Of a stretch of 64,000 nt of DNA, positions 10,638 through 20,800 are shown piece after piece (position 1 is the first letter of the stretch; every line of letters starts with the position of its first letter). Under the pieces are notes generated by a model that saw only the letters and a program-made list of their open reading frames with translations, did not search any database and was not told the origin of the DNA. The DNA is from Hyaloraphidium curvatum (taxonomy: Eukaryota > Monoblepharomycota > Hyaloraphidiomycetes > Hyaloraphidiales > Hyaloraphidiaceae), in the NCBI GenBank assembly GCA_025558095.1, contig JAIVFI010000008.1, forward strand, positions 62,001 to 126,000, written 5' to 3'. The translations under genes and the position numbers were made by a program.

Positions 10638-13600
10638 CTACTTGGGCACGAGCGCAAACACACCCCTGAAGTCCCCATCATGCGCCGGCGCCAGGATCCA
10701 CTCCTCCCCCCTCGCCCTGTCCACCGCCGGCCTCCCCAGCACCCCCAGCACGCGCCCCTGCCACCCCAGCGCCTCCCCCGCCGCGCACCACTCCCTCGCC
10801 AGCGCGTCCTCGTGCGGCTGCGACGTCGCGGCGAGCGGTCGCAGGCCGCGCGGGATGCCGTGGCCCTTGGTGGTGGGCATGAGCCGGTCGGCCGTGGCCG
10901 CCACGGCAAGCACGGTGTGGTCCCGCGCCCGCGAGAGGAAGTGCCAATAGAGCGCCCGCTCGCGCCGCAGCTGCGCCGGGTCGGCCGCGCCGTCGGCAAG
11001 CAGCGCCCTGGCCTCGTCGTACCGCCGGCGGTGCACGAGCAGCCGCGCGTAGGCCTCCCTCACCCGGGTGGCGGCCGTCTCCCCGGTCTCCTTCCCCGCG
11101 GAGTGCTCCCGCCACGCGTCCAGGTCCCTCTTGGAGCGGTAGAACTCGCGCACGTCCCACCGCATCACGCTCGGGTCCGAAGACACAGCCCTCCAAGCCT
11201 CGGCGACTCCGTCCGCGATCCGGTACCCGCCTCCCGAGGGCGCCTCCTTCCCCGGGATCGCGAACCTCGCGTTCAGACCCAGCCCGTCCAGGATGGCGGG
11301 CACCAGCGTGCGCACGACCCAGTCCCGCTTCCACGCCTCGGTGCGCACCTGGAAGGGATCGCCGACCTTGGGCCCCTCGCGGACCCAGCGGGTGATGCGG
11401 TCCAGGGAGGCGAGGAAGCGGCGCGAGTTGTCCTCCTGCGGGGTGCCGCGGTACGCGCCCAGCACGGCGTTGCCGAGGGTGTCCAGCACGTCGGGGAGAG
11501 AGTCGGGGAAGGTGGGGCTGACGATTGAGAGGATGGAGGTGAAGAGGGTCTCGGTGGCCGTCAGGCTGCGCGTCGGGGTCGGGGGAGGCACGCTGGGTGA
11601 GACGGCGCCCGGGTCGCCGAGGGCGGAGAAGTTTCCGCGGCGGGGCCGGGTCAGGGCACGGCCGCCGCCGTCCCCGCCGGCCCCGGGCCGCTCGAAATCG
11701 TCCGGCCGCCTGCCGGTGACGATCTCCTCGATCCCTTCGGCGAGCCTGGCCAGCTCCTCGGCGTTGAAGAGGTGCCCCTGCCTCGCCACTTCGCGCCACC
11801 AACGCCCGGCTACCTCCCACCGTCCAGTCCTCCTTGCGTCCTCCACGGCCAACCTCAGAACCGCGGATGTGGCCTTGCTGTTCGGCAGCGAGACGCCCCC
11901 GCGCTCCATCGCCGCCGCGTACGCTTTCCTGGCGTCCCCGGCGAGCCTCGTCTGGGCATGGGTCTGGATGAGCAGCGACGTCGTCCGCTGGTCCCACTGC
12001 ACGCCCCTGCGGTCCATCGCCGCCACCGTGCGATCGTAGGTGTCTCCGGCTTGGTCCCAGATGGCGAACCGCAGGGCCAAATTCCAGCCTTCCGTGTCGG
12101 GTATCCGCACCGGTGGCCGCGCTGCGGCAACGGTCGAGAGCACGTCGGGATCGGTCCCGCGCGCCCGGGCCTCGCAGAAGGCCACCCACTTGGTCAGCCC
12201 CGCCCCGTTCCGCTCCTCCAGGAACGCCTGCACCATCCGCGCGCTCGTGTCCGCCGGCACGGGCCCCTTTTCCTTCCGGGCGAGTAGCATCGCCAGCGCC
12301 GTCCAGTCCCTGGGCTCCTCCCCCGCCGCACCGCACAGCGCCCCGAGCAGCGTCGGCGCGTCGGCCCGCATGCTGTCCGGATCCGGGTACCGCACCCGCG
12401 GCGCGTGCAGCGCCAGCATCGCCGCCAGGGGCGCCATCCAAGCCTCGCCCGCGGACTGGTCGCCCGCCAGGACCTCGCAGTAGTCCAGCGCTGGCTTCAT
12501 CCTGCCCTCGCGAGCGTACGCGAGGAACATCTCTGCCAGGTCCTCGCCGACGGGCGACTCGAGCCCGAGCAGCACCTGCTTGGCCCCGTGGACCCAGCCC
12601 GCCATGGCGAGGGAGCGCAGCTCGAGCGAGGCATCGGCCGCCCTGCCGCCGGGAAGCCCGTCACCCGGCGGGGCCCGCGTCCGGACTGTCCTTGCCGAGA
12701 CGGGGGAGCCGAGCTCCGCGGCGGCCAGGAGCGCGAAACGTGCGGCCAAAGGCCAGTAGACGTGCTTGGGATCGAGCCGCAGGTCGTGGAAGCGGTTGAC
12801 GGCGGCGTTGGAGAGGCCCCGGCGGAGCTGCAGGAGGATGCCGGCGTCGGAAAAGAGGCGGACGCGGGGGTCGAAGGTGGCGGCGGCGCGAGCGAAAAGG
12901 GCGCCGTTGTTGCGGAGCGCGGCGAGGTAGAAGGTGGCGAAGAGAAGGATATCCCGGTCGGCAGCAGGCACGCCTAATAGGCCGAGATCGGAGGCCAGCT
13001 TCTGCGCTGGGCCGCGGTCTAGGTCATCCACGTTGTAGCCGAGCACTTTGCAAGCCTCAAGAGCGGCGAACATGGTCTGCGGGTCCCTGGCCGAGCAGCC
13101 GTGAGCGATGACACCATTGAGATCGGCAAGTGAGGGCTTCAAGCCGATAGCGAGGACGTCTTCCAGTACACGGCGCGAGGCCTCGGAACGAAGCCGCCCG
13201 GGAGCTGCGGTAAGGGGCAGGAACGAGAGGCACTTGAGGAGCAGCGAGTGGGTAAAGAGCTGTGGCGCCGAAGTGAAGAGCGCGACGTAAAGCGCGAATG
13301 GCGTCCGGCCGCCCAACGTCCGTATCGGGACGACGGCAGATCCCGTCGAAGGCAAGGCAGTGGCGGCGGCAACAGTGTTCAGGTGCTTTTCCAGAGCGAC
13401 GACGCCGTCGGACCCCGAGTACTCGGGCGGCCACGAGGGCGACGATGCCTCAGAGTCGGCGACATCGACAACAAAATCCTCTCCGGCACCGTCACCGTCC
13501 GCCGGAAATCGATCCGACGTCCGCCGGCTGGCCCCGTCTGTCTCGACCGGGTCCGGCCACCTCGGGAACGACGAAAGGCAACGCGAACCGACGACAAGAC

Positions 13601-14120
13601 TGTGCCGTGATCCCGAGTGCGGGTCTGGAAAGGGTGTTCTCCGCGCGGCAACAAGAGAAAAGCAGTGGCTCTGCCCGGGCAACCGTGTCCGTGACGCCAG
13701 CGAGGCGATCCCGCGTCGCGCCTGAAGGCGACGAGAAATCAGTCCGCCCTCCGCCTCCGCCTCGACGGGCCGACGAGTGCCATTGCAGCTAGTTTCGCGG
13801 CAAAAACCGCGGCCAGCACAGCTGCGATCCGCTGCGCCGGCGGGACGCGCGGAGCCGGAAGGCGCGGCGGCGGCGCGTCGTGGCGGGGAAAGATCCGCTG
13901 CCGCCGCCGCCTGGGCTCGCCGTCGGCCATTTTCGGAAGCGACTCGCCGGAAACCGCGGCCCGGAACCCGCTGGCAGGGCTGCATGGGCCACCGCCGAGT
14001 CGTGATGTTTGGTTGTCCGCCTTCGTCAGACGAAGAGACGAAGGCAAGGCCGCCTCTTCCGGACACGCGAACACCTAGGTAGATCAGAAGTCTGGGCGGT
14101 AGGGTAAAAGGATCAAGCAC
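10638..14120 (-). CDS. Large PPR-like helical-repeat protein, probably mitochondrial
   Basis: This is a single open frame of up to 1,160 codons. The central part shows pentatricopeptide-like helical pairs, for example VAAMDRRGVQWDQRTTSLLI followed by AYAAAMERGGVSLPNSKAT (about residues 690-760), plus LEDVLAIGLKPSLADLNGVI further upstream. PPR proteins bind organellar RNA and act in its processing, stability or translation. The N-terminal 150 residues are Arg/Ser/Ala rich with few acids, as in a presequence, but several Met codons are available and the true start may lie inside this stretch or in an unseen upstream exon. The C-terminal third has no assignment. The gene is convergent with the Zn2Cys6 regulator (115 bp apart). 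The decayed locus at 14.1-16.3 kb is related in kind but not a close copy. Confidence 0.75.
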   Translation of the reverse strand: MLDPFTLPPRLLIYLGVRVSGRGGLAFVSSSDEGGQPNITTRRWPMQPCQRVPGRGFRRVASENGRRRAQAAAAADLSPPRRAAAAPSGSARPAGAADRSCAGRGFCRETSCNGTRRPVEAEAEGGLISRRLQARRGIASLASRTRLPGQSHCFSLVAARRTPFPDPHSGSRHSLVVGSRCLSSFPRWPDPVETDGASRRTSDRFPADGDGAGEDFVVDVADSEASSPSWPPEYSGSDGVVALEKHLNTVAAATALPSTGSAVVPIRTLGGRTPFALYVALFTSAPQLFTHSLLLKCLSFLPLTAAPGRLRSEASRRVLEDVLAIGLKPSLADLNGVIAHGCSARDPQTMFAALEACKVLGYNVDDLDRGPAQKLASDLGLLGVPAADRDILLFATFYLAALRNNGALFARAAATFDPRVRLFSDAGILLQLRRGLSNAAVNRFHDLRLDPKHVYWPLAARFALLAAAELGSPVSARTVRTRAPPGDGLPGGRAADASLELRSLAMAGWVHGAKQVLLGLESPVGEDLAEMFLAYAREGRMKPALDYCEVLAGDQSAGEAWMAPLAAMLALHAPRVRYPDPDSMRADAPTLLGALCGAAGEEPRDWTALAMLLARKEKGPVPADTSARMVQAFLEERNGAGLTKWVAFCEARARGTDPDVLSTVAAARPPVRIPDTEGWNLALRFAIWDQAGDTYDRTVAAMDRRGVQWDQRTTSLLIQTHAQTRLAGDARKAYAAAMERGGVSLPNSKATSAVLRLAVEDARRTGRWEVAGRWWREVARQGHLFNAEELARLAEGIEEIVTGRRPDDFERPGAGGDGGGRALTRPRRGNFSALGDPGAVSPSVPPPTPTRSLTATETLFTSILSIVSPTFPDSLPDVLDTLGNAVLGAYRGTPQEDNSRRFLASLDRITRWVREGPKVGDPFQVRTEAWKRDWVVRTLVPAILDGLGLNARFAIPGKEAPSGGGYRIADGVAEAWRAVSSDPSVMRWDVREFYRSKRDLDAWREHSAGKETGETAATRVREAYARLLVHRRRYDEARALLADGAADPAQLRRERALYWHFLSRARDHTVLAVAATADRLMPTTKGHGIPRGLRPLAATSQPHEDALAREWCAAGEALGWQGRVLGVLGRPAVDRARGEEWILAPAHDGDFRGVFALVPK

Positions 14121-14134
14121 CCCGATGCTCCACG

Positions 14135-16316
14135 TTATGAAGGCGCCACTGGTGCAGGGTCTCGTCCCTCGCGAGCGACTCTACAACGCCTCAAGTCGCC
14201 CGCACAACCGCCATCATCAGTCCATGCTGGGACCCTATTCTTCCAACACATTGTGCCCGGATTGACGCCAGCCTCCGCGATTCGTCGGTGCGCCCGCGCT
14301 CCTGCGGCCGTTGGCTGCGAGGACATCCTGCATATCCGTCACCCCCAACCCGGACACCTCGAAATCCATGCCAGCCATTCCCTGCCGGGCCAGGTCTTCC
14401 ATCTCCTGCCTCGCCCCATCCGGAAGCTGCGCGAATGATGCACAGGGCATGGAGATAGCCGTGGAGAAAGGCGTTGTCCGTCCGCCGGCGTTCCGGCGGC
14501 CTGATCCCCACCAAGGCTTTCGTTGCCATCTGCGGCGGCAGATGGGAGGGGAGTCCTCGAGAGCAGTTGCGGTTAAGAAGGCCTTGATGATGGGGACCAA
14601 GGGTTCCACGGGTAGGTGCCGAGGACCAAGCACTCAGCCGGCGGTTGAGGACCCGCATGAGCGATGCCCACGCCCACGGCATCTCGAGCAGACTAGGCGG
14701 TAGCCTTTCGACGGCGTCGAGCATGCTCGCCAGCGACTTCCTCGTCTGGAACAACTCGGTCAGGATGGGGCGTAGCTTGATTCTGTCCGGTGTTTCCTGC
14801 CTCTGGCACCGCCGACCACAGCTCGGCCACCGCAGCCGCGTCGCCGCGCTTGGCGGCGAGTTTCAGCGTCCTCGACCACATGGCAGGAAATTATTGTACC
14901 CCCATTTCCGAGATCTTTTGTATGACGTCCTTGGCCTCCTGGGTGGTCGAGTCCGGGCCGACGATGGAAGCAAACAGAGTGAGCAAAACGCGCCGGTCGG
15001 TGTGCTTTCCCAGCTCCTTCAGGGCCGCAAAGTGCCCCGTGGCAAGGTCCGCGCGACCCCACGTCGCTTGGGCCCGCATGAGAGGCATCCTATGGTGCTC
15101 ATTTAGTTCCACGCCTCGTGCAGCCATGTCGGTCTCCAGAGCGTGGATCGTCTCCATGTCATCGCGCAAGAAAGCGTCTTTCATGAGCGCGGCGTACGAG
15201 TGGCTCAGGGAGGGCGGGTTGCGGAGAAAAGCCGGCTCCGCACGCAACATATCGAAAGCAGCTCTGCCAAGCGCGAGTGTCGGTTATGCACGAGGGCGAA
15301 CAATATAGGGCTGCAGCGGAATCGTCGGCACGTTCCAACAAATCCGTCGAATCTGGCGCATACAGACGCATGTCCGCGGCGAAAAGCCTGGTTGCCGGGT
15401 AGCCTTCAAGGTCTTCGCAAGAAGAACGGGTGGCCGCCCGGATAACATTGACAAACCACGAGACAACCAAGGGCGGCAATGTCGTGTTCGCCTCGCGGGT
15501 CGTGGCGTGATAAAGCACGCCCAAGAACGCCGTGTAGTTGCCGGTCCTGGCAATGTTGTCCAGCAGGAGGAACAGTGATGACGCAACTGACCCGCCAGAG
15601 GAATGCACGAAATCGATCCCTCTGACACATTCCGCATGATCACTGGTCCGGCGAACGCTAGAAGAGATGAATATTGATTCCCGCGGCCGTACCCACTTGA
15701 CCTCCCATCTGATGAGCAGGTACGATTTCACGGCGCCTTCGCCCGGCCGGATGCCGGCTTCGGCGGCGGCTCTCATGACCTGTTCCGCCCGCCGGGCAAC
15801 ATTTCTCGCTCGATTGCGTAGCCAGGGCGACAGGTGCCCCTTCGCCTTGAACTCTGCAGAGACGCTCTGGCTCACGAAGTGGGTGACCACGAAGACCACG
15901 TGGTCGACCTCCTATTCGGTGAGCCCCTCTGCAGAGCCCAGCGCACAGAAACTCTCCCAAACGTCCGACGTAAGGGTTGCGAGGGTTACCCCGGACGCTT
16001 TGCCCCGTTTGATGGTTTCCACGGGTTCGCGGAAGCGCGCCAGCGCGGCGGTACGGTCTGCGGGGCCACTGTCGCTGCCCATGCGACCATGCCTCGCGTC
16101 GTCCGAGCGTTCAGAAGCTTTTTCCGAGAACGGGCGGAGCGGTGCCTGCGGCCGGCACGATCCGGGTGGTCCGGCGCAAGAGCTTCCAGTCAAGGGAGCC
16201 AGATGAAGCCGGGGCAGGTCCCATGCCCCAACGGCCGCCCAGGCCTCGTTCAAAACGCGTGTGGCGGTAGCGAGGAGTGTGCTGGAGCCCCGCGGAAGGC
16301 CTCTGGCGCCCAGCAT
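14135..16316 (-). pseudogene. Decayed PPR-like gene, paralogue of the left-edge gene
   Basis: The reading begins at ATG 16316 with MLGARGLPRG and runs well until an in-frame TAG at 15914-15912, exactly where the left-edge paralogue reads on into VDHVVF. After the stop the same frame continues with VDHVVFVVTH and a PPR-like helix (AEQVMRAAAEAGIRPGEGAV). A frame change is needed near 15250-15330. The next frame has another PPR-like unit (HSYAALMKDAFLRDDMETIH), then an in-frame TAA at 14893-14891 within a repeat linker, after which AMWSRTLKLAAKRGDAAAVA continues. Two more frame changes occur near 14760 and 14620. No short GT-AG intron that I tested explains these breaks. Multiple introns plus assembly errors are a less likely alternative. 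Confidence 0.6.
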
Positions 16317-16426
16317 GTCGCGCAGCGCCTCTGTTTACAAAAGTTGTCAGTTCTTGATCGTTCCCGCAATCCGCAGAACGAAATCGCCTCGTGACTTCGG
16401 CCCCGGACGTCCATTTCCCTACCATC

Positions 16427-17386
16427 ATGGCTCCGAATCTTCTTAACGCGTCGCGCTTCGCGCATCGAGCTCTGCTCGCCCCTCTGCCGCGTCTCCAGTG
16501 TGTTCCCGGCCAGTGTCTCCCCGCCCCACCGCGCCTTCCCGGCTCCGCGGGCAGCTTTGCCACGCGTCACCCGCCGCCCGCCGAAGAACCTTGCGCGACG
16601 ACCACCGTCTCGCGCTCCTTCGGCGGCCGCGTCGCGGTGCTCACCCTCTCGAACCCCCGCAAGCGCAACGCCGTGACGCCGGGGATGCTGGCCGCCCTCT
16701 CTTCGCACCTCGAATCCATCGGCACGGACTCGTCCCTCCGAGCGGTCGTGCTGCGGGGCGAGTCGCCGTCCTTCTGCGCCGGCGCCTTCCTGCCGGTGCT
16801 CTCCTCCCTCGACGCCGGCACCGCCCGCACCTTCATCACCTCGATCCACCGGGCCTGCAAGCTGATCCGCACCATCCCGCTGCCGGTCCTGGCCTCGATC
16901 GACGGGCCCTGCATCGGGGCGGGGATGGAGCTGGCGGCGGCGTGCGATTCCCGCGTCGCCACCAGGCGCTCGAACTTTGCCATGCCCGAGGTGCGCGTGG
17001 GCGTGCCGAGCGTCGTCGAAGCAGCGCTGCTGCCCGGGCTGATCGGGTGGGGGAGGACGAGGAGGCTGCTGCTGACGGGCGAGGTCGTCAGCGCCGAGGC
17101 GGTGGAGCGCTGGGGTTTCCTGGACGCGCTGGTGGAGGACGCCGACGGACTGAGGGAGGAGGAGGCCAAGTTCCTCGAAGCGGTCCTGGAATCAGCGCCC
17201 CAGGCCGTGGCCAACCAGAAAAGGCTCCTGGGCCAGTGGGAGGCGTCCTTCGGGGCGGACGAGGCCATCGAGGCGGGAATCGGGGCGTTCGTGGAAGCCT
17301 ACGGCACGGACGAGCCGCAGAAGTACATCCAGAAGGTGTTTTTCGACCGCAAGGCCGGCAAGTCTACGAGAAACAGTCTTCTTTAA
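16427..17386 (+). CDS. Enoyl-CoA hydratase/isomerase family (crotonase) protein
   Basis: This is a single exon of 319 residues. The N-terminal 45 residues are rich in Arg, Ala and Pro with no acidic residues, so a mitochondrial presequence is likely. The crotonase fold follows: VAVLTLSNPRKRNA, the oxyanion-hole segments SFCAGAF and CIGAGMELAAACD, and MPEVRVGVPS with a candidate catalytic Glu. Members hydrate or isomerise acyl-CoA thioesters in fatty-acid or amino-acid breakdown; the exact substrate cannot be told. The usual acidic residue after the first AG motif (AGxDL) is replaced (AGAFL), which is a departure. ATG 16427 has a good context. It lies 510 bp upstream of the giant nuclease gene, on the same strand. 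Confidence 0.9.
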   Translation: MAPNLLNASRFAHRALLAPLPRLQCVPGQCLPAPPRLPGSAGSFATRHPPPAEEPCATTTVSRSFGGRVAVLTLSNPRKRNAVTPGMLAALSSHLESIGTDSSLRAVVLRGESPSFCAGAFLPVLSSLDAGTARTFITSIHRACKLIRTIPLPVLASIDGPCIGAGMELAAACDSRVATRRSNFAMPEVRVGVPSVVEAALLPGLIGWGRTRRLLLTGEVVSAEAVERWGFLDALVEDADGLREEEAKFLEAVLESAPQAVANQKRLLGQWEASFGADEAIEAGIGAFVEAYGTDEPQKYIQKVFFDRKAGKSTRNSLL

Positions 17387-17896
17387 TCCGCGCGCAACAG
17401 GAAGAAGTTCCTTTCATAGTGTTTTCAGTTGGATGGCGAATGTACACACGAGTCAGATCGACAACCGCGAGGCTCGGCGGCGCCGCCGCGGGGACCCAAT
17501 CTGACACAACGAGCCCATTCCCACCCGCCGCGCATCGGATCGACGGCGGACGTGAGTGCCGGGTGCTTCATAGCGTCGGCGATGCCGTCGGCTGCGCCGT
17601 GCCATCGCTTGCCGGGGTTTCGGGGCGCCGCCGGGTGCCTCCGTCGTGGACGTCGGCCGGCCCCGCTGCACGCCGCTGGCGCGAGTTGTCGCCTGCCTGC
17701 CCGTCGGATTGGGCGCGGCGTGCTCAGCTTGCCTCGGGGAGGGCCTTTTGGGGCTTGTTTCCGCGGCGCCTCGGCGGGAGCGCCGGCTCGTCCGCATGGC
17801 CGCTCCGGGGACCCCCATTGCATCGTGCTCACCCGCCGCCGCCGCCGCAGGTTTTTGCTCCGAATCGATTTCAAGTGGTCTTCCGACACCGTTCCG
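17387..17896. other. Intergenic region upstream of the giant nuclease gene
   Basis: This is the likely promoter and 5' UTR of the gene at 17.9 kb. Several frames are open but Arg/Pro rich and motif-free. If the giant gene is a mobile element, its left end must lie in or near here; no clear terminal repeat was recognised. Confidence 0.4.
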
Positions 17897-20800
17897 ATGG
17901 CGTCGGGCGATGCCCAAGCGCCGCCCGTGGTCGGCGGAGGGGCCGCGGCCTCGGTGCCCGTCGTCGGGCCGGCCGCTGCTCTCCCTGCGCACGCCGGCGC
18001 CGTGGACGCCGAGGGACAAAGGTTACGGCCTCTGACTGTGCGAGAGGTGCTCAGTGACTGCCGCGAACATCGCAACGGGCGTCGCGATTGGACCAAGGTG
18101 CTCGCCGACTTCGGGCAGTTGGTGCCCGGCGAGGCGAGAAGGCCCAGGAGGCGCCTCGTGTCCCGCGACCTGCAGCGCGCCATGGTGGCTGCCGCCGAGC
18201 AGTCGGCCCAGTCGGAGGTGGTCAACAAGGACTGTTTCGCGGCTGTTGTTGCCGGCACTGCGCCCAGTCGCATGCAGGAACTTGAAACGGCCTACGCGAC
18301 GACGTGCATCGACCTTCTCAGGCGGCAGCTTCGCGTACGGCGCGACAAGTGGCGCAAGGCCGTCGAGCGCGAGCGCCGCGAGGCCGCGAGGCAGGCGCGG
18401 CTGGAGAAGCTCGATGCCAGTCGCAGGGGAGTAGAGGGAGTCGCCGGGGACGAGGTCGACGCGATGCAGGCCGACGCGGACGCCTGGCTGCCCTACTTGA
18501 AGGACCGCGCGGGGTTTGCGGCCGGCGAGCGGGCGCGAGCGCGTTGGCGGGGCCACTGCTGGGCGGCCCGCGACGGGGCGTGTCGTGCAGCTGGAAACGT
18601 CGCGGCCGCGGCCGTCGCCTGCACCCTCGTGATCCTCGGCGCCGTCTTGCTGCAGCGCGTGGACTGGACCCCCGTCGCGGGCGCCGCCAAGTCGGCCTGG
18701 AAGCTCCTCCTCGCCGCACTCCCGGCCATGCTCATTTTTGCCGTCTGCCTCGGCGTATTCGGCCTCCTCGACGTCATCACCCACTCTGGACGACAGCACG
18801 CCGGCTTCTTCGTGCCCAGCTCGCGGCCGCCGGCACCCACAACTCCGTTGGCCTCTCCACCGGTGAGCTGCGTTGCTGTGCTGCGCCGTCAACCGGAAAC
18901 TGACTCGTTAAAGTCTCCACCGCCCCGCGAATCCTCCCTTTCGCCGCCGCAGACTCCATCTCCGAGCCCGCCCTCGCCCAACCCCTTCGAGCTGCTCGGC
19001 CTGATCGACGCGCCCCCTGCGAGCTTGGGGGACTGGTTGACTCGTGGGTTCCCACTGACACACCCAGACCTCGGGGTCCGCTGTTGATAGCATCTGACTT
19101 GCTCGACTCGCTGCAGGCGAGGAACGCATATTCTTCGTGCTCGCCGCTGCTGGACTCCGTCTCGACCGTCGTCTTTTCTCCATCGAGAGTCACCCTGCTC
19201 GCGCCGGGCACCCTCCTGGCTACGGCTGCAGCGACCACGGCTGCGGCAACGACCACGGCTGTACCCACAAGGCCGACCTGGAAGCGGCGCGCGCGGACGA
19301 GTGGCTCGCCGGGTGCGTATCTCCGACGAACCCGCGCCCAAGGCGCCGGAACCAGCGGATCAAGCCCGACTTTGGCCGCCCGGCGCCCCGCCAACCGCAC
19401 CGCCCGCGTGCACCCGATCCTCCTCTCCCGCGTCCCGAGCACAACCTGGACGGACCCCTCCCGCGCCTGGAGGACGACGACGTCTTCGAGATCGACATCG
19501 TGCCGCCGTCGGACGAGCGCGCACCTCCCCTGCGCCTCGCCGTGCGGCCAAATGATACCCTGGCGGACGTCAAGGTCAGCAGATCCGGAATGCCGCATCG
19601 GATTGCAGCTGACACTTCTCCTCTCTACCCAACAGGTCCTTATTGCGCATCGGTGGAAGGCACGCGTGTCTACCCTCGCCCTCTTCTCCGAACCGCGGTG
19701 CCATTCCGAGCTCGTGGACTCGGCTTCCTTGGAACAGCACGGCATCACCTCCGGCTCGGTGCTGCACGCAAGGCGCGGCCCGCCTCCCGAGCGGGGTCCT
19801 GCATCGCCGCGGCCGTACGATGTGCTTGTGCGGACTTTCCCCGTCACCTGCACGGACGGCAAGTACGAGGTCTCGAAGCTCGTTTCCGTCTCGGTCACCG
19901 CGGACGACCATGTCGCCGACGTCAAGGTCTGTTGGCTTCGTGATCTGGGCATGCACGCCGCTGACGAGCCCTTTTCCTGCAGACCAAGATCGCCGGCCGC
20001 ATCGGCGTCTCCCCGGGCGCATTCTACATGCGGATCAAGGGCGGTCGAATCCTTGCGGACGATCTCTCGCTGCGCGGCCTCCTCGGGCGGGGCGCGGAGC
20101 TCGACGCCTGCGCCAGGCTGCTCGGCGGCGCCCCCAGGAAGAAGCAGAGGGTCGCCCCCGGCGACGAGGCCAACGACGACGATGCCATGCCGGCCGCCGG
20201 ACCTTCGGGCGCACCTCCCGTGGCACCTCAACCCGCACCCGCGTCTCCGCCCGCAAGCAGCGGCGGGCGACGCACCAGGGCCCGGGCTCGCGTGGAGGAG
20301 GCGGAGCAGCAGGCCGCCGCCGCCGAGGCACGCGCTCGGCCTCGGAACTCCAGCCCGAGGGGCGAGGCCAGAGTCAAGTTGCCGGAGCTGGGCACCAAGG
20401 GGGCCGAGGTGGCCCGCAGGGGCAAGGCGGACGGCAGACGGAGCCTCGGGGGCCTTACCGAGGGCGAGGTCAGCAACATTGGCGGCAAGGGCGGCGCCGG
20501 CAAGGCCGACACCAACGCCACCATCCGGCCCACCGTCGTCCGCTTCCACAGCGGGGCAAGCTACAGGCAGCAGTTCGAGGACGCGCTCGCACGCCGCCGC
20601 GTGGCCTACGACCGCGTCGACTACTACGTTGACGGCCCCGTCGTCCTGTACCAGATCGTGGGCAGTGACCGGCCCGAGGCGGTGCGGGCGAGGCAGGCCA
20701 TGGCGCCGCTGCTCTTTGGGGAGCGCAGGAACATGAGCCTGCCGGCGGACAACGCCGCTCTGGCGCGGCTGGTGGACGATTCGCTGGCCGCGCTCGCCGA

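Noticed and set aside
15912-15920. Very short intron to remove the TAG in the PPR-like copy
   Set aside because: No splice pair of plausible length surrounds the stop, and the paralogue aligns without a gap across it.
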